Shown in pieces: positions 1 to 9,220 of a DNA stretch of 64,000 nt (positions within the stretch are counted from its first letter, which is position 1; the number at the start of each line of letters is the position of its first letter). Below the pieces are notes generated by a model. The model did no database searches. It saw nothing but the letters and a program-made list of their open reading frames with translations, and was not told where the DNA came from. The stretch comes from BJGV01 sp964196335 (lineage in GTDB: Bacteria > Pseudomonadota > Gammaproteobacteria > Burkholderiales > Nitrosomonadaceae), in NCBI GenBank assembly GCA_965238155.1, contig OZ250175.1:558001-622000 (forward strand), written 5' to 3'. The position numbers were made by a program, and so were the translations under genes.

Positions 1-77
1 GTTCTGAGATTTTCGTTGCAGCAATTAAGAGTTTAGAGCTAAAAACGTTAGCCGCAGAAAGAGCCCACACTAGATAG
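1..77 (+). CDS. murD: MurD C-terminal end (partial)
   Basis: An open frame enters the window in frame 3 and ends with TAG at 75-77, giving 24 residues beginning SEIFVAAIKSLE. UDP-N-acetylmuramoylalanine-D-glutamate ligases often end in a similar helix, and murD directly precedes ftsW in the conserved division/cell-wall cluster, so the call rests mainly on position. The stop lies 17 bp before the ftsW start, consistent with one operon. The catalytic part is outside the window, so function cannot be checked here. Confidence 0.7.
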   Translation, partial: SEIFVAAIKSLELKTLAAERAHTR

Positions 78-94
78 TTTTTGGATCACTATTG

Positions 95-1258
95 ATGATT
101 TATCAAGCTAGCATCAGCAACCAGAAAGTTATACCTGATTTTGATCAGGCCCTGATCTGGTCTGCAATATTGTTACTGAGCCTGGGTCTAATTATGGTTT
201 ATTCAGCCTCTATTTCTATAGCAGAGGCGAGTCGTGGAACGGATGGTTATGCAGCCTACTTTCTTGTTCGTCATGGAATTTATTTAGTAGTGGGGTTGTT
301 GATTGGATTGATTGCATTCCAGATACCAATGAGGTTATGGCAGAAATACTCGCTTTATCCATTTTTGCTAGGTATGACATTACTCGTACTGGTATTGATT
401 CCCGGTATAGGGAATGAAGTCAACGGCAGCAGACGTTGGTTATCATTATTTGTTGTAAATCTACAGCCCTCTGAATTTATGAAATTATTCGTAGTGATGT
501 ACGTTGCCAATTATACGATTAGAAGAGCTGCGTACCTGGACCAGTTTAGAAAGGGCTTCGCTCCCATTCTGATGGTAATGATGATGCTGGGATTTTTGTT
601 GCTTCGTGAGCCAGATTTAGGAGCATTTGTCGTTATTACCATTATTGTGATGGCAGTTTTATTTTTGGGAGGAATGAATCTAAAACTGTTTGGTGGAATT
701 ATCGGGTTATCACTTGTGGGCTTGCTGGCGTTAATTTGGCTTGAGCCTTATCGCATGCAACGAATTATCGGATTTATAGATCCATGGGATGATCCCTATG
801 GAAAAGGGTATCAGCTAAGTCACGCTTTGATCGCATTTGGGCGAGGTGGATGGCAAGGCGTCGGAATAGGTGGGAGTGTGGAGAAACTATACTATCTGCC
901 CGAAGCGCACACTGACTTTCTTCTTGCGGTAATAGCAGAGGAACTTGGCTTCATCGGAGTAGTGGCTGTAGTAATTCTATTTACGTGGTTAGTGATGCGT
1001 GCCTTTGTGATAGGTCGTCAAGCTGCAACACGCGAACGCTTTTTCCCTGCACTTGTAGCTCAGGGTATTGGGGTGTGGATAGGAATACAAGCTTTCATCA
1101 ACATGGGTGTAAATATGGGTGTTTTACCAACGAAGGGATTGACTCTGCCGCTAATGAGCTTTGGCGGCAGCAGCATTGTTGCAAATTGTATTGCGCTGGC
1201 AGTTTTATTACGAGTTGATTGGGAAAATCGTCAGCTAATGAAAGGGTACACGATATGA
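95..1258 (+). CDS. ftsW: Septal peptidoglycan polymerase FtsW (SEDS family)
   Basis: A 387-residue polytopic inner-membrane protein of the SEDS family, which polymerises lipid II at the septum with PBP3/FtsI. About ten hydrophobic segments are visible from residue 20 onward. Family signatures present are GSRRWLSL (about 111-118), QPSEFMKLF (about 124-132), REPDLGAF (about 171-178, with the conserved Asp) and a C-terminal stretch with PEAHTDFLLAVIAEELGFIG and PLMSFGGSS. I prefer ATG at 95 to the TTG at 92, which would add one residue. murG follows about 40 bp downstream. Length and motifs match intact family members. Confidence 0.96.
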   Translation: MIYQASISNQKVIPDFDQALIWSAILLLSLGLIMVYSASISIAEASRGTDGYAAYFLVRHGIYLVVGLLIGLIAFQIPMRLWQKYSLYPFLLGMTLLVLVLIPGIGNEVNGSRRWLSLFVVNLQPSEFMKLFVVMYVANYTIRRAAYLDQFRKGFAPILMVMMMLGFLLLREPDLGAFVVITIIVMAVLFLGGMNLKLFGGIIGLSLVGLLALIWLEPYRMQRIIGFIDPWDDPYGKGYQLSHALIAFGRGGWQGVGIGGSVEKLYYLPEAHTDFLLAVIAEELGFIGVVAVVILFTWLVMRAFVIGRQAATRERFFPALVAQGIGVWIGIQAFINMGVNMGVLPTKGLTLPLMSFGGSSIVANCIALAVLLRVDWENRQLMKGYTI

Positions 1259-1298
1259 ATAAATATTGTTACCACAAAATAGTACCAGGAGTTTTAGG

Positions 1299-2369
1299 TT
1301 GACACATACCATTTTAATTATGGCCGGAGGAACTGGCGGACATGTTTTCCCAGCGCTGGCAGTAGCAGATTATTTGAAGAAAGCTGGCTGGCGAATAGTG
1401 TGGCTAGGGACAAAAGGTGGAATGGAAGAGTCATTGGTTTCACAAAAAGGACACGATATTAAATTTATTGATTTTTCCGGTTTACGCGGAAAGAATTTAA
1501 TGGTCTGGTTTACTCTTCCAGTAAGGCTGCTATTAGCATTCTGGCAAAGTGCAAAGCTGCTATTTCAATTACGCCCAGACGTAGTATTAGGTATGGGTGG
1601 TTACCCCGCGTTTCCAGGAGGCATTATGGCCTCATTGCTAAATAAACCATTACTAATTCATGAGCAGAATTCAATACCTGGGCTTACAAATAAGATATTA
1701 GTTAAGTTTGCAGATAAAGTTCTAACAGGTTTTCCTGATTCGATTAAAGATAAGAAAAAGGTAGTATTTTCTGGTAACCCGGTACGTAATGAAATAAGTC
1801 AGCTAGATACCCCGGATAATCGGTATGAAGGACGAAGTGGAAATTTAAAACTTTTGATAATAGGCGGCAGCCTTGGCGCACAAGCATTAAATACCATCGT
1901 ACCGCAGGCACTGAAATTGATCCCGGATAGTGTACGTCCATTGGTAATTCACCAGGCCGGAGGGAAACATCTGGAGACTTTAAATAAAAACTATGTGGAA
2001 GCTGGAGTGGAAGGTGAGTTGGTAGTTTTTATTGAAAATATGGCAGTTCAATATTCTGAGTGCGATTTAGTCATATGTCGTGCTGGGGCTCTTACCATTG
2101 CTGAACTAGCCGCTGCAGGCATAGCAAGTATTCTTGTGCCTTTTCCTTATGCTGTAGATGATCACCAGACATACAATGCAAAATTTCTGAGTAGTAATGG
2201 TGCTGCAGTGTTATTACCGGAAGATGCGCTAACTCCTGGCAGTTTGGCGAACTTATTATCGGGATTAACTCGAGAGGAGTTATTGGGAATGGCAACGAAA
2301 GCACGTGAATTAGCAAAACCAAATGCTACTAGAATTGTGGCAGAAGAATGTATGGAGATGATTAAATAA
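1299..2369 (+). CDS. murG: Lipid II synthase MurG (GlcNAc transferase)
   Basis: Peripheral inner-membrane GT28-family enzyme that transfers GlcNAc from UDP-GlcNAc to lipid I, making lipid II. The N-terminal glycine loop GGTGGHVFPA (residues 10-19) binds the lipid pyrophosphate; a second loop (IGGSLGAQALN) and the UDP-binding patch ELAAAGIASILVPFP lie in the C-terminal half. I chose TTG at 1299 because AGGAG sits at 1287-1291, 7 nt upstream; the frame stays open back to 1266, but that start has no ribosome-binding site. The protein is 356 residues, the usual size. It lies between ftsW and murC. Confidence 0.95.
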   Translation: MTHTILIMAGGTGGHVFPALAVADYLKKAGWRIVWLGTKGGMEESLVSQKGHDIKFIDFSGLRGKNLMVWFTLPVRLLLAFWQSAKLLFQLRPDVVLGMGGYPAFPGGIMASLLNKPLLIHEQNSIPGLTNKILVKFADKVLTGFPDSIKDKKKVVFSGNPVRNEISQLDTPDNRYEGRSGNLKLLIIGGSLGAQALNTIVPQALKLIPDSVRPLVIHQAGGKHLETLNKNYVEAGVEGELVVFIENMAVQYSECDLVICRAGALTIAELAAAGIASILVPFPYAVDDHQTYNAKFLSSNGAAVLLPEDALTPGSLANLLSGLTREELLGMATKARELAKPNATRIVAEECMEMIK

Positions 2370-2419
2370 TGAATAATAAAATCATCTGTTTTCAGTCATC
2401 GTACTTTGCTCAACGTCTT

Positions 2420-2460
2420 ATAAAGATAAAAGATAAAAGATAAAAGATAAAAGATGAAAG
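2420..2460 (+). repeat. Heptamer tandem repeat abutting the murC start
   Basis: About six head-to-tail copies of a 7-bp unit, ATAAAAG, fill 2420-2460 and run directly into the murC ATG at 2461. The first copy is one base short and the last reads ATGAAAG. The array occupies the whole translation-initiation region. The last unit also contains an out-of-frame ATG (2454) that would encode a seven-codon peptide ending just inside murC. Confidence 0.85.
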
Positions 2461-3873
2461 ATGAAACACAAAGTTAAACATATTCACTTTGTTGGGATTG
2501 GTGGGTCGGGTATGAGTGGAATAGCCGAAGTATTACTAAATTTGAGCTACAAGATAAGTGGGTCAAATTTATCAGATAATGCTACCACAAAGCGGTTAAG
2601 CAGCTTGGGTGCAACTGTCTATATTGGTCATGCAAAGAGTTATATTGAATCAGCAGATGCAGTAGTTACCTCTAGTGCAATCAAACCAGATAACCCGGAA
2701 GTACTCGCAGCACGTGCAAGTAACATTCCTGTAGTTCCGCGGGCAATAATGCTGGCAGAACTGTTGAGATTACGCCAAGGTATTGGTGTTGCAGGAACTC
2801 ATGGTAAGACAACCGCTACGAGTTTAATTGCCAGTGTCCTTGCTCAGGCTGAAATGGACCCTACTTTTGTTATTGGTGGGAAACTAGAAGCTGCAGGTTC
2901 TCATGCCAAATTAGGAAGTGGTGAATTTATAGTGGTAGAAGCAGATGAATCTGATGCTTCATTTCTTTATCTGCAGCCTGTACTAGCTGTAGTAACTAAT
3001 ATAGATGCTGATCATATGGAAACTTATGATCATGATTTCAATAAACTCAAGAAGGCATTTGTAGATTTTGTACAACATCTCCCATTTTACGGAATGGCAA
3101 TGCTATGTGTAGATGATCCTAATGTACGTGAAATTATTCCTGCTATTACTAAACCTATAACGACATATGGTTTGTCGGATACAGCACAAATTAGAGCTAC
3201 AAATATCAGTCATTGTAAAGGACAGATGCATTTTACTGCTTTGATTGGAGTTAATGGAAAGACTCGTAAGCTTGATATCAAACTTAATTTACCGGGACTA
3301 CACAATGTACAGAATGCACTTGCTGCAATTGCAGTAGGCAATGAGGTAGGAGTTCCGGACACTTCAATAATTAAAGCGTTAACTAAATTTAAAGGAGTGG
3401 GACGTCGTTTTCAACGTTGTGGGGAGATTAAATTAACCAGAAAAAATAAAAATGGAAGCTTTACTCTTGTTGACGATTATGGTCACCACCCGGTAGAGAT
3501 CGCAGCCACAATTGATGCGGCACGCGGTGCATTTCCTGGCCGCCGTCTCATAGTTGCATTTCAGCCACACCGCTATACCCGTACCAGAGATGTATTTGAG
3601 GATTTTGTAAAAGTTTTGTCTACATCGGACGTGTTGTTGCTAACCGAAGTTTACTCAGCAGGGGAAACATCAATCGTTGCAGCTGACGGTAAATCACTTG
3701 TACGGGCGATTAGAGTACAGGGAAAAGTGGAGCCAATTTTTGTTGAAACTGTAGAGGAATTACCCGCAGCTATTTTTAATGTTACACAAAATGGTGATGT
3801 AGTGTTAGTCATGGGAGCAGGTTCTGTGAGTAACGTGGCACAAAACCTTATGAATTTTTCATACGAGTCATAA
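2461..3873 (+). CDS. murC: UDP-N-acetylmuramate-L-alanine ligase
   Basis: Cytoplasmic Mur ligase adding L-Ala to UDP-MurNAc with ATP, the first peptide-stem step. The 470 residues show an N-terminal Rossmann loop (GIGGSGMSG, 12-20), the ATP loop GTHGKTT (112-118), the Mur metal/substrate motif VEADESDASF, and the C-terminal YGHHPVE and PHRYTRTRD stretches. The start is preceded by a heptamer repeat rather than a classical Shine-Dalgarno; the A/G-rich repeat (AAAAG) may serve instead. The stop is immediately followed by the murB ATG, so translation is probably coupled. Confidence 0.96.
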   Translation: MKHKVKHIHFVGIGGSGMSGIAEVLLNLSYKISGSNLSDNATTKRLSSLGATVYIGHAKSYIESADAVVTSSAIKPDNPEVLAARASNIPVVPRAIMLAELLRLRQGIGVAGTHGKTTATSLIASVLAQAEMDPTFVIGGKLEAAGSHAKLGSGEFIVVEADESDASFLYLQPVLAVVTNIDADHMETYDHDFNKLKKAFVDFVQHLPFYGMAMLCVDDPNVREIIPAITKPITTYGLSDTAQIRATNISHCKGQMHFTALIGVNGKTRKLDIKLNLPGLHNVQNALAAIAVGNEVGVPDTSIIKALTKFKGVGRRFQRCGEIKLTRKNKNGSFTLVDDYGHHPVEIAATIDAARGAFPGRRLIVAFQPHRYTRTRDVFEDFVKVLSTSDVLLLTEVYSAGETSIVAADGKSLVRAIRVQGKVEPIFVETVEELPAAIFNVTQNGDVVLVMGAGSVSNVAQNLMNFSYES

Positions 3874-4860
3874 ATGGGTATGTCAGAAACAGATAAATTA
3901 ACTCATATTCAATCCTTAAATACTAAGAGGGAGTTGGAAGAGGCCCTGCGTGGTGAAATGCGCATGAATGAATCAATGAAAAAATATACTTCATGGCGTA
4001 CAGGAGGTAAGGCAGAACGAATTTATATTCCAGCTGATTTAGCTGACCTATCTCAGTTTCTGCTTGGTATACCTAAGTGTGAGCCAGTGCATGTTGTTGG
4101 CCTGGGTAGCAACCTTTTGGTGCGTGATGGCGGGTTACGTGGCACGGTGATATTACTCCATGCAAAGTTAAATAATCTTCGGCTGGAACAGCATAGTGAT
4201 GAGGATAGGCTGATTTATGTTGAGGCGGGTGTTACTTGCGCAAAAGTTGCACGATTTGCTGCATTACATAACTTAGCAGAGGCGGAGTTTTTGGCTGGTA
4301 TACCTGGTACGGTTGGAGGAGCTTTGGCAATGAATGCAGGTTGCTATGGCGCAGAAACATGGGAGATTGTTGAGCAAGTACGGACACTTAATCGATCAGG
4401 TCATTTGAAAGACCGGGATTCAAAAGAATACAAAATTAGCTACCGACAGGTGAACTTAAAATCAGATATTGGATTATCTGTGGATTCTTCTAGTGAGGAA
4501 TGGTTTGTAGGTGCGTGGCTCAGGCTGAAGAAAGGGAATGATACAACATCTAAAAAAAAGATTAAGGAATTACTATCTAAGCGTATTAACAGTCAGCCAT
4601 TGAGTTTTCCCAGCGCTGGTTCGGTATTTCGTAATCCGCCCGGAGATCATGCCGCACGATTGATTGAATCATGTGGATTAAAGGGTTTTAGTATTGGCGG
4701 AGCTATGGTTTCAACCAAACATGCAAATTTTATTGTTAACACAGGTAATGCCATGGCAGAAGATATTGAGGCTGTAATTACAGAGATAAGTAAGAAAGTA
4801 AAGAAAAAGACCGGTATTAAATTGATACAAGAAATAAGGATTATAGGAGAGGCAAAGTGA
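3874..4860 (+). CDS. murB: UDP-N-acetylenolpyruvoylglucosamine reductase
   Basis: FAD-dependent reductase that makes UDP-MurNAc from enolpyruvyl-UDP-GlcNAc using NADPH. FAD-binding signatures are visible: TSWRTGGKAE near residue 41, GLGSNLLVRDGG near 84, and IPGTVGGALAMNAGCYG near 149. The active-site region SFPSAGSVFRNP contains the catalytic Ser of type I-like enzymes. The start is the ATG touching the murC stop; a second in-frame ATG two codons later (3880) is equally possible. At 328 residues it is a normal length. Confidence 0.95.
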   Translation: MGMSETDKLTHIQSLNTKRELEEALRGEMRMNESMKKYTSWRTGGKAERIYIPADLADLSQFLLGIPKCEPVHVVGLGSNLLVRDGGLRGTVILLHAKLNNLRLEQHSDEDRLIYVEAGVTCAKVARFAALHNLAEAEFLAGIPGTVGGALAMNAGCYGAETWEIVEQVRTLNRSGHLKDRDSKEYKISYRQVNLKSDIGLSVDSSSEEWFVGAWLRLKKGNDTTSKKKIKELLSKRINSQPLSFPSAGSVFRNPPGDHAARLIESCGLKGFSIGGAMVSTKHANFIVNTGNAMAEDIEAVITEISKKVKKKTGIKLIQEIRIIGEAK

Positions 4861-4913
4861 ATTCTTATGAGTTCAAATTTTATGAAAAAATTTATTGTTA
4901 CGGATAGTTGGTT

Positions 4914-5831
4914 GTGAGTACAAATAATATTGGAAAAGTTGCGGTTCTCCTCGGAGGCCGTTCTGCCGAGCGTGAAATTTCACTCCAGAGTGGTCATGCT
5001 GTACTTGAAGCATTGAAACGAAGTGGAGTTGACGCGCATCCATTTGATCCAGCTAAGCAACCGATAGAGGATCTGCTAAAGCAGAAATTTAATATAGCGT
5101 ATATGGCTCTTCATGGACGTTATGGCGAGGATGGAACTGTGCAAGGCGCACTGGAACTTATGGGCTTGCCCTATACGGGCAGCGGTGTGTTGGCAAGTGC
5201 ACTTGCTATAGACAAATGGCGGACCAAGTTGCTATGGCAATCAATAGGTGTCAATACTCCCCGCTATACGATGCTTAATGCAGAAAGTGATTTTGATATG
5301 GTAGTAAGAGAGCTGGGACTACCGCTTATTGTTAAGCCATCACGAGAGGGATCAACAATTGGTTTATGTAAAGTAACATCTGCAGAAGATTTGCCAGATG
5401 TATATCAAGCAGTAGCGAAACATGACCCGATGGTATTGGCTGAGCAGTTTATAGAGGGTATGGAGTTAACTGCTGCAATTCTTGGGGATACTCCACTACC
5501 TCTGGTACGGATCGAGGTATCAGGTGAACTGTACGATTACAAGGCTAAATATCTTTCTCATGATACCGGATATTTTTGTCCAAGTGGTTTGTCTGCTGAA
5601 TTGGAAAATACAATACAGATTCAAGCCTTGCAGGCACATAGGATTCTAGGGTGTGAGGGATGGGGAAGAGTAGATGTAATACTGGATAACTCTGATAAAC
5701 CATATTTTCTTGAGACTAATACATCACCAGGTATGACTGGCCATAGCCTTGTACCAATAGCAGCAAAAACTGCAGGAATACCATTTGATGATCTTGTAAT
5801 AAAGATACTGGAGTTAGCTCATGTGGGATAA
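4914..5831 (+). CDS. ddl: D-alanine-D-alanine ligase
   Basis: ATP-grasp enzyme making the D-Ala-D-Ala dipeptide of the peptidoglycan stem. The N-terminal block VLLGGRSAEREISLQSG, the ATP-grasp lysine/glycine loop KPSREGSTIGL, and the C-terminal metal/ATP block ETNTSPGMTGHSL are all present. The initiator is GTG at 4914 or TTG at 4908; neither has a clear Shine-Dalgarno, and I prefer GTG. The 305-residue length is typical of DdlB. The 3' end overlaps ftsQ by 11 bp, which implies coupled translation. Confidence 0.94.
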   Translation: MSTNNIGKVAVLLGGRSAEREISLQSGHAVLEALKRSGVDAHPFDPAKQPIEDLLKQKFNIAYMALHGRYGEDGTVQGALELMGLPYTGSGVLASALAIDKWRTKLLWQSIGVNTPRYTMLNAESDFDMVVRELGLPLIVKPSREGSTIGLCKVTSAEDLPDVYQAVAKHDPMVLAEQFIEGMELTAAILGDTPLPLVRIEVSGELYDYKAKYLSHDTGYFCPSGLSAELENTIQIQALQAHRILGCEGWGRVDVILDNSDKPYFLETNTSPGMTGHSLVPIAAKTAGIPFDDLVIKILELAHVG

Positions 5832-6579
5832 CTATCGGGTACTAAATATACTGGCCAATTGTCTGTTTACACTTGTTGTGTTAGCAGCAGCAGCTGTCAT
5901 TAGCCCGTCAGTAATGAATTTGCCAATATTTGCATTAAAAGAGGTAAGTATTACTGGAACTTATAAAACTGATGGAAGATTTAAGTATATAACCCGAGAA
6001 CAAATAAACAGTCTTATAAGTAGTCAGATAGCCGGAAGTTTTTTTACAGTAGATCTGGATACGATAAGTAATGTATTTGAAAAATTACCTTGGGTTCGTG
6101 CTGCAAGTGTACGGCGGCATTGGCCACATAGCCTGGATGTAAAGTTAGAAGAGCATGTAGTACTTGCAAGGCGAGGTAGTTCAGAACTTGTGAATATCTA
6201 TGGAGAAGTATTTACAGCTACAACTAATAAGCGACTGCCAGAATTTACTGGGCCAGTAGAAAGCTCGTATGAAGTTTCGCAGCAGTATGTAGTTTTTAGA
6301 AAGTTGTTGAAACCGCTTCAGAAAAACATCGCTCAGCTAGATTTTTCGCCGCGCCGTGCTTGGCGCATACATATGGAAGATGGAATTGTGTTGGAGTTAG
6401 GGCGTGAGCAAGTTGAAACTCGATTAGGGCTTTATGTGTTGGCACATGATCATATAGTTTCACAGTTTAGAGAACAAGTTACATATGTAGATTTACGCTA
6501 TCCAAATGGTTTTTCTGTACGCGCAGTAGATTCAGCTCAGAAGAAGCTTCACGATCAGGTCCTTAAGAAGACCGGATAA
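5821..6579 (+). CDS. ftsQ: Cell division protein FtsQ
   Basis: Single-pass inner-membrane divisome protein that, with FtsB and FtsL, links early and late division proteins. The 252 residues show a short cytoplasmic N-terminus, one hydrophobic segment (about 9-30), then a POTRA-like domain starting at IFALKEVSITGTYK and including LPWVRAASVRRHWPHSLDVK, followed by the FtsQ beta-domain with YVDLRYPNGFSVR near the C-terminus. The ATG lies inside the ddl 3' end. Its position between ddl and ftsA is the standard one. Confidence 0.93.
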   Translation: MWDNYRVLNILANCLFTLVVLAAAAVISPSVMNLPIFALKEVSITGTYKTDGRFKYITREQINSLISSQIAGSFFTVDLDTISNVFEKLPWVRAASVRRHWPHSLDVKLEEHVVLARRGSSELVNIYGEVFTATTNKRLPEFTGPVESSYEVSQQYVVFRKLLKPLQKNIAQLDFSPRRAWRIHMEDGIVLELGREQVETRLGLYVLAHDHIVSQFREQVTYVDLRYPNGFSVRAVDSAQKKLHDQVLKKTG

Positions 6580-6604
6580 TGAGAATGAGGACTCATAAAA
6601 TAAA

Positions 6605-7843
6605 ATGAATAAAGCAAATGAAAATAGAAATTTAATCGTAGGCCTCGACATCGGTACTTCAAAAATTGTTGTTATTGCTGCCGAAGTTACATCTGATGGT
6701 GAGTTTGAAATTATTGGTATGGGAAGTCATCCCTCTAGTGGCTTGAAAAAAGGTGTGGTGGTTAATATTGAAACTACAGTCAATGCAATTCAACGCGCAC
6801 TAGAAGAAGTCGAATTAATGGCAAATTGTAAAATTTATGATGTATATACAGGCGTAGCTGGGAATCACATTAAGAGTTTCAATTCACATGGAATGGTAGC
6901 AATTAAAGACAGGGAAGTGTCACAGTTAGATGTCGAGCGTGTAATGGAGACTGCTAAAGCAGTAAATATTCCTGCAGACCAACAGGTTTTACATATCCTC
7001 AATCAGGAATTTATTATAGATGGCCAGGAGGATGTACGCGAGCCAATCGGTATGAACGGAGTAAGACTTGAAGTAAAGGTACATATTGTTACAGGTGCTG
7101 TCTCAGCTGTACAAAATATTATGAAATGCGTGCGTCGTTGTGGGTTAGAGGTGCGAGATGTTGTATTACAACCGCTTGCTTCAGCAATGGCAGTTCTGTC
7201 TGAAGATGAAAAAGATCTGGGTGTATGTTTGGTGGATATTGGCGGGGGTACTACGGACATTGCTGTTTTTTCTCAAGGTGCTATCCGTCATACAGCAGTA
7301 ATTCCAATTGCCGGGGATCAGATAACGAATGATATTGCAATGGCATTACGTACTCCTACAAAAGATGCTGAAGATATTAAGTGTCGTTATGGTTGTGCTT
7401 TAAAAGGAATGGCTGATACTCAAGAGATGGTAGAGGTATCGGGTGTAGGTGAACGTGGAACACGTCAGTTATCCAGGCAAACACTTGCAGAAGTAATTGA
7501 GCCACGGGTGGAAGAACTTTATCTGCTTGTGCAGGCTGAACTGCGTCGTAGCGGTTTTGAAGAATTGCTCTCTTCCGGAATAGTTATTACTGGCGGTAGT
7601 AGTTGTTTACTGGGCATGGTTGAACTTGGTGAAGAGATCTTTCATATGCCGGTCAGATTGGGACTGCCGCTTTATCGAGGCAGCTTGGCGGAGGTGGTAC
7701 GTACGCCACGATTCTCTACTGGTGTCGGGCTAATTATTGCCGGTATGGAACAGCTTCAACATCATCAGCAAGCCAGACTGCAGGGGAATTCATTCAAGCA
7801 GATCCTTGAACGAATGGGAAACTGGTTTCAGGGAAATTTTTAG
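6605..7843 (+). CDS. ftsA: Cell division protein FtsA
   Basis: Actin-like ATPase that tethers FtsZ to the membrane. The ATP-binding phosphate-1 motif VGLDIGTSK is at residues 13-21, the phosphate-2 region LVDIGGGTTDIAVF near 208-221 and the adenosine motif GIVITGGSS near 322. The C-terminus (LERMGNWFQGNF) is the amphipathic membrane-targeting helix expected for FtsA. At 412 residues it is full-length. ftsZ follows after 118 bp, enough room for a separate ftsZ promoter, although none could be picked with confidence. Confidence 0.96.
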   Translation: MNKANENRNLIVGLDIGTSKIVVIAAEVTSDGEFEIIGMGSHPSSGLKKGVVVNIETTVNAIQRALEEVELMANCKIYDVYTGVAGNHIKSFNSHGMVAIKDREVSQLDVERVMETAKAVNIPADQQVLHILNQEFIIDGQEDVREPIGMNGVRLEVKVHIVTGAVSAVQNIMKCVRRCGLEVRDVVLQPLASAMAVLSEDEKDLGVCLVDIGGGTTDIAVFSQGAIRHTAVIPIAGDQITNDIAMALRTPTKDAEDIKCRYGCALKGMADTQEMVEVSGVGERGTRQLSRQTLAEVIEPRVEELYLLVQAELRRSGFEELLSSGIVITGGSSCLLGMVELGEEIFHMPVRLGLPLYRGSLAEVVRTPRFSTGVGLIIAGMEQLQHHQQARLQGNSFKQILERMGNWFQGNF

Positions 7844-7961
7844 GGGCAACTATAGGAATCTGATTATTGTACTGGCAATACACATGGAGCTTAGCGATAT
7901 TTAAGGGCTGAATATCTGAAACAAGGTAATTATTATATTAACTTATCAAAGGAGAGCTGTT

Positions 7962-9128
7962 ATGAAGTTCGAGATCATGGAAGCAGAAGACCAGGAGGCG
8001 GTTATAAAAGTTATAGGTGTCGGTGGTTGTGGTGGTAATGCTGTAGACCACATGATTCAGAACGGGGTACAAGGTGTTGAGTTTATTTGCGCCAATACTG
8101 ATGCACAGGCGCTAAAGCGTAATCAAGCACGTATTCTATTGCAGTTAGGATCTGCTATCACTAAGGGATTAGGAGCCGGAGCAAACCCTGAAATCGGGCG
8201 TGCAGCTGCACTGGAAGATCGTGACCGTATTGCTGAGTTAATTGATGGTGCAGATATGTTATTTATTACTGCAGGCATGGGTGGTGGGACCGGAACTGGT
8301 GCAGCACCAATAGTGGCAGAGTTAGCAAAGGAAATGGGTATTCTAACTGTAGCGGTTGTGACAAAGCCATTTGCATTTGAGGGCAGGCGTTTAAAATCAG
8401 CAGAGTCTGGAATGGAGGAATTATCACACCATGTTGATTCATTAATTGTGATTCCAAATGATAAGTTAATGCTGGTACTGGGGGATGATGTCAGTATGCT
8501 GGATGCTTTTAAGGCAGCAAACAATGTACTTTATGGTGCGGTTGCAGGAATAGCGGAGGTAATCAACTGCCCGGGTCTTGTAAATGTAGATTTTGCTGAT
8601 GTAAAAACTGTAATGTCAGAAGCGGGCATGGCTATGATGGGGTCTGCATTTTCAACAGGGATTGACCGTGCACGTTTGTCAGCTGAACAGGCAGTTGCAA
8701 GTCCTCTGCTGGAAGATGTAAATCTTTCCGGAGCACGTGGTGTGTTAGTAAATATTACTGCTAGCTCAGGACTAAAGATGCGTGAAGTTCACGAAGTAAT
8801 GAATACAGTTAAAGATTTTACCGCTGAAGATGCTACCGTGATTATTGGTACAGTGATAGAAGAGAATATGCAGAACGATCTGCGAGTTACGGTTGTGGCA
8901 ACGGGGCTTGGTGAATTAACAAACAGTACTCAGACTAAACCACTAAGTGTTATTCATACCCGTACTGGAACCGATGATGCTACATCAGAAGATACAGTGA
9001 ATTGGAGAGAGCTTGATATTCCTGCTGTAAGCCGTACAAACAGACGTGATGCAACAGTAGAAGCGATGAAACAATCCGGTGTAGAGGCATTAGATATTCC
9101 TGCATTCTTACGGAAACAAGCTGATTAA
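7962..9128 (+). CDS. ftsZ: Cell division GTPase FtsZ
   Basis: Tubulin-like GTPase that forms the Z-ring. The 388 residues contain the N-terminal VIGVGGCGGNAV loop (about 17-28), the tubulin signature GGGTGTG (107-113), the T7-loop region VNVDFADVK, and the C-terminal conserved peptide DIPAFLRKQAD that binds FtsA/ZipA. AAAGGAGAG precedes the ATG at good spacing. In many proteobacteria lpxC follows ftsZ; here the next gene is the convergent serS, so the dcw cluster ends at ftsZ. Confidence 0.97.
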   Translation: MKFEIMEAEDQEAVIKVIGVGGCGGNAVDHMIQNGVQGVEFICANTDAQALKRNQARILLQLGSAITKGLGAGANPEIGRAAALEDRDRIAELIDGADMLFITAGMGGGTGTGAAPIVAELAKEMGILTVAVVTKPFAFEGRRLKSAESGMEELSHHVDSLIVIPNDKLMLVLGDDVSMLDAFKAANNVLYGAVAGIAEVINCPGLVNVDFADVKTVMSEAGMAMMGSAFSTGIDRARLSAEQAVASPLLEDVNLSGARGVLVNITASSGLKMREVHEVMNTVKDFTAEDATVIIGTVIEENMQNDLRVTVVATGLGELTNSTQTKPLSVIHTRTGTDDATSEDTVNWRELDIPAVSRTNRRDATVEAMKQSGVEALDIPAFLRKQAD

Positions 9129-9220
9129 GCTTTGTATGTTATAGCCAGATAAATTTTATATATACAGGATAGATTCAGTGGAAACCAATATCTAAATATT
9201 CATATTTATAAAATATAGTA

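Noticed and set aside
8123..8524. A 133-codon minus-strand frame inside ftsZ
   Set aside because: Ser/Pro/Ala-rich antisense shadow of the conserved ftsZ coding sequence.
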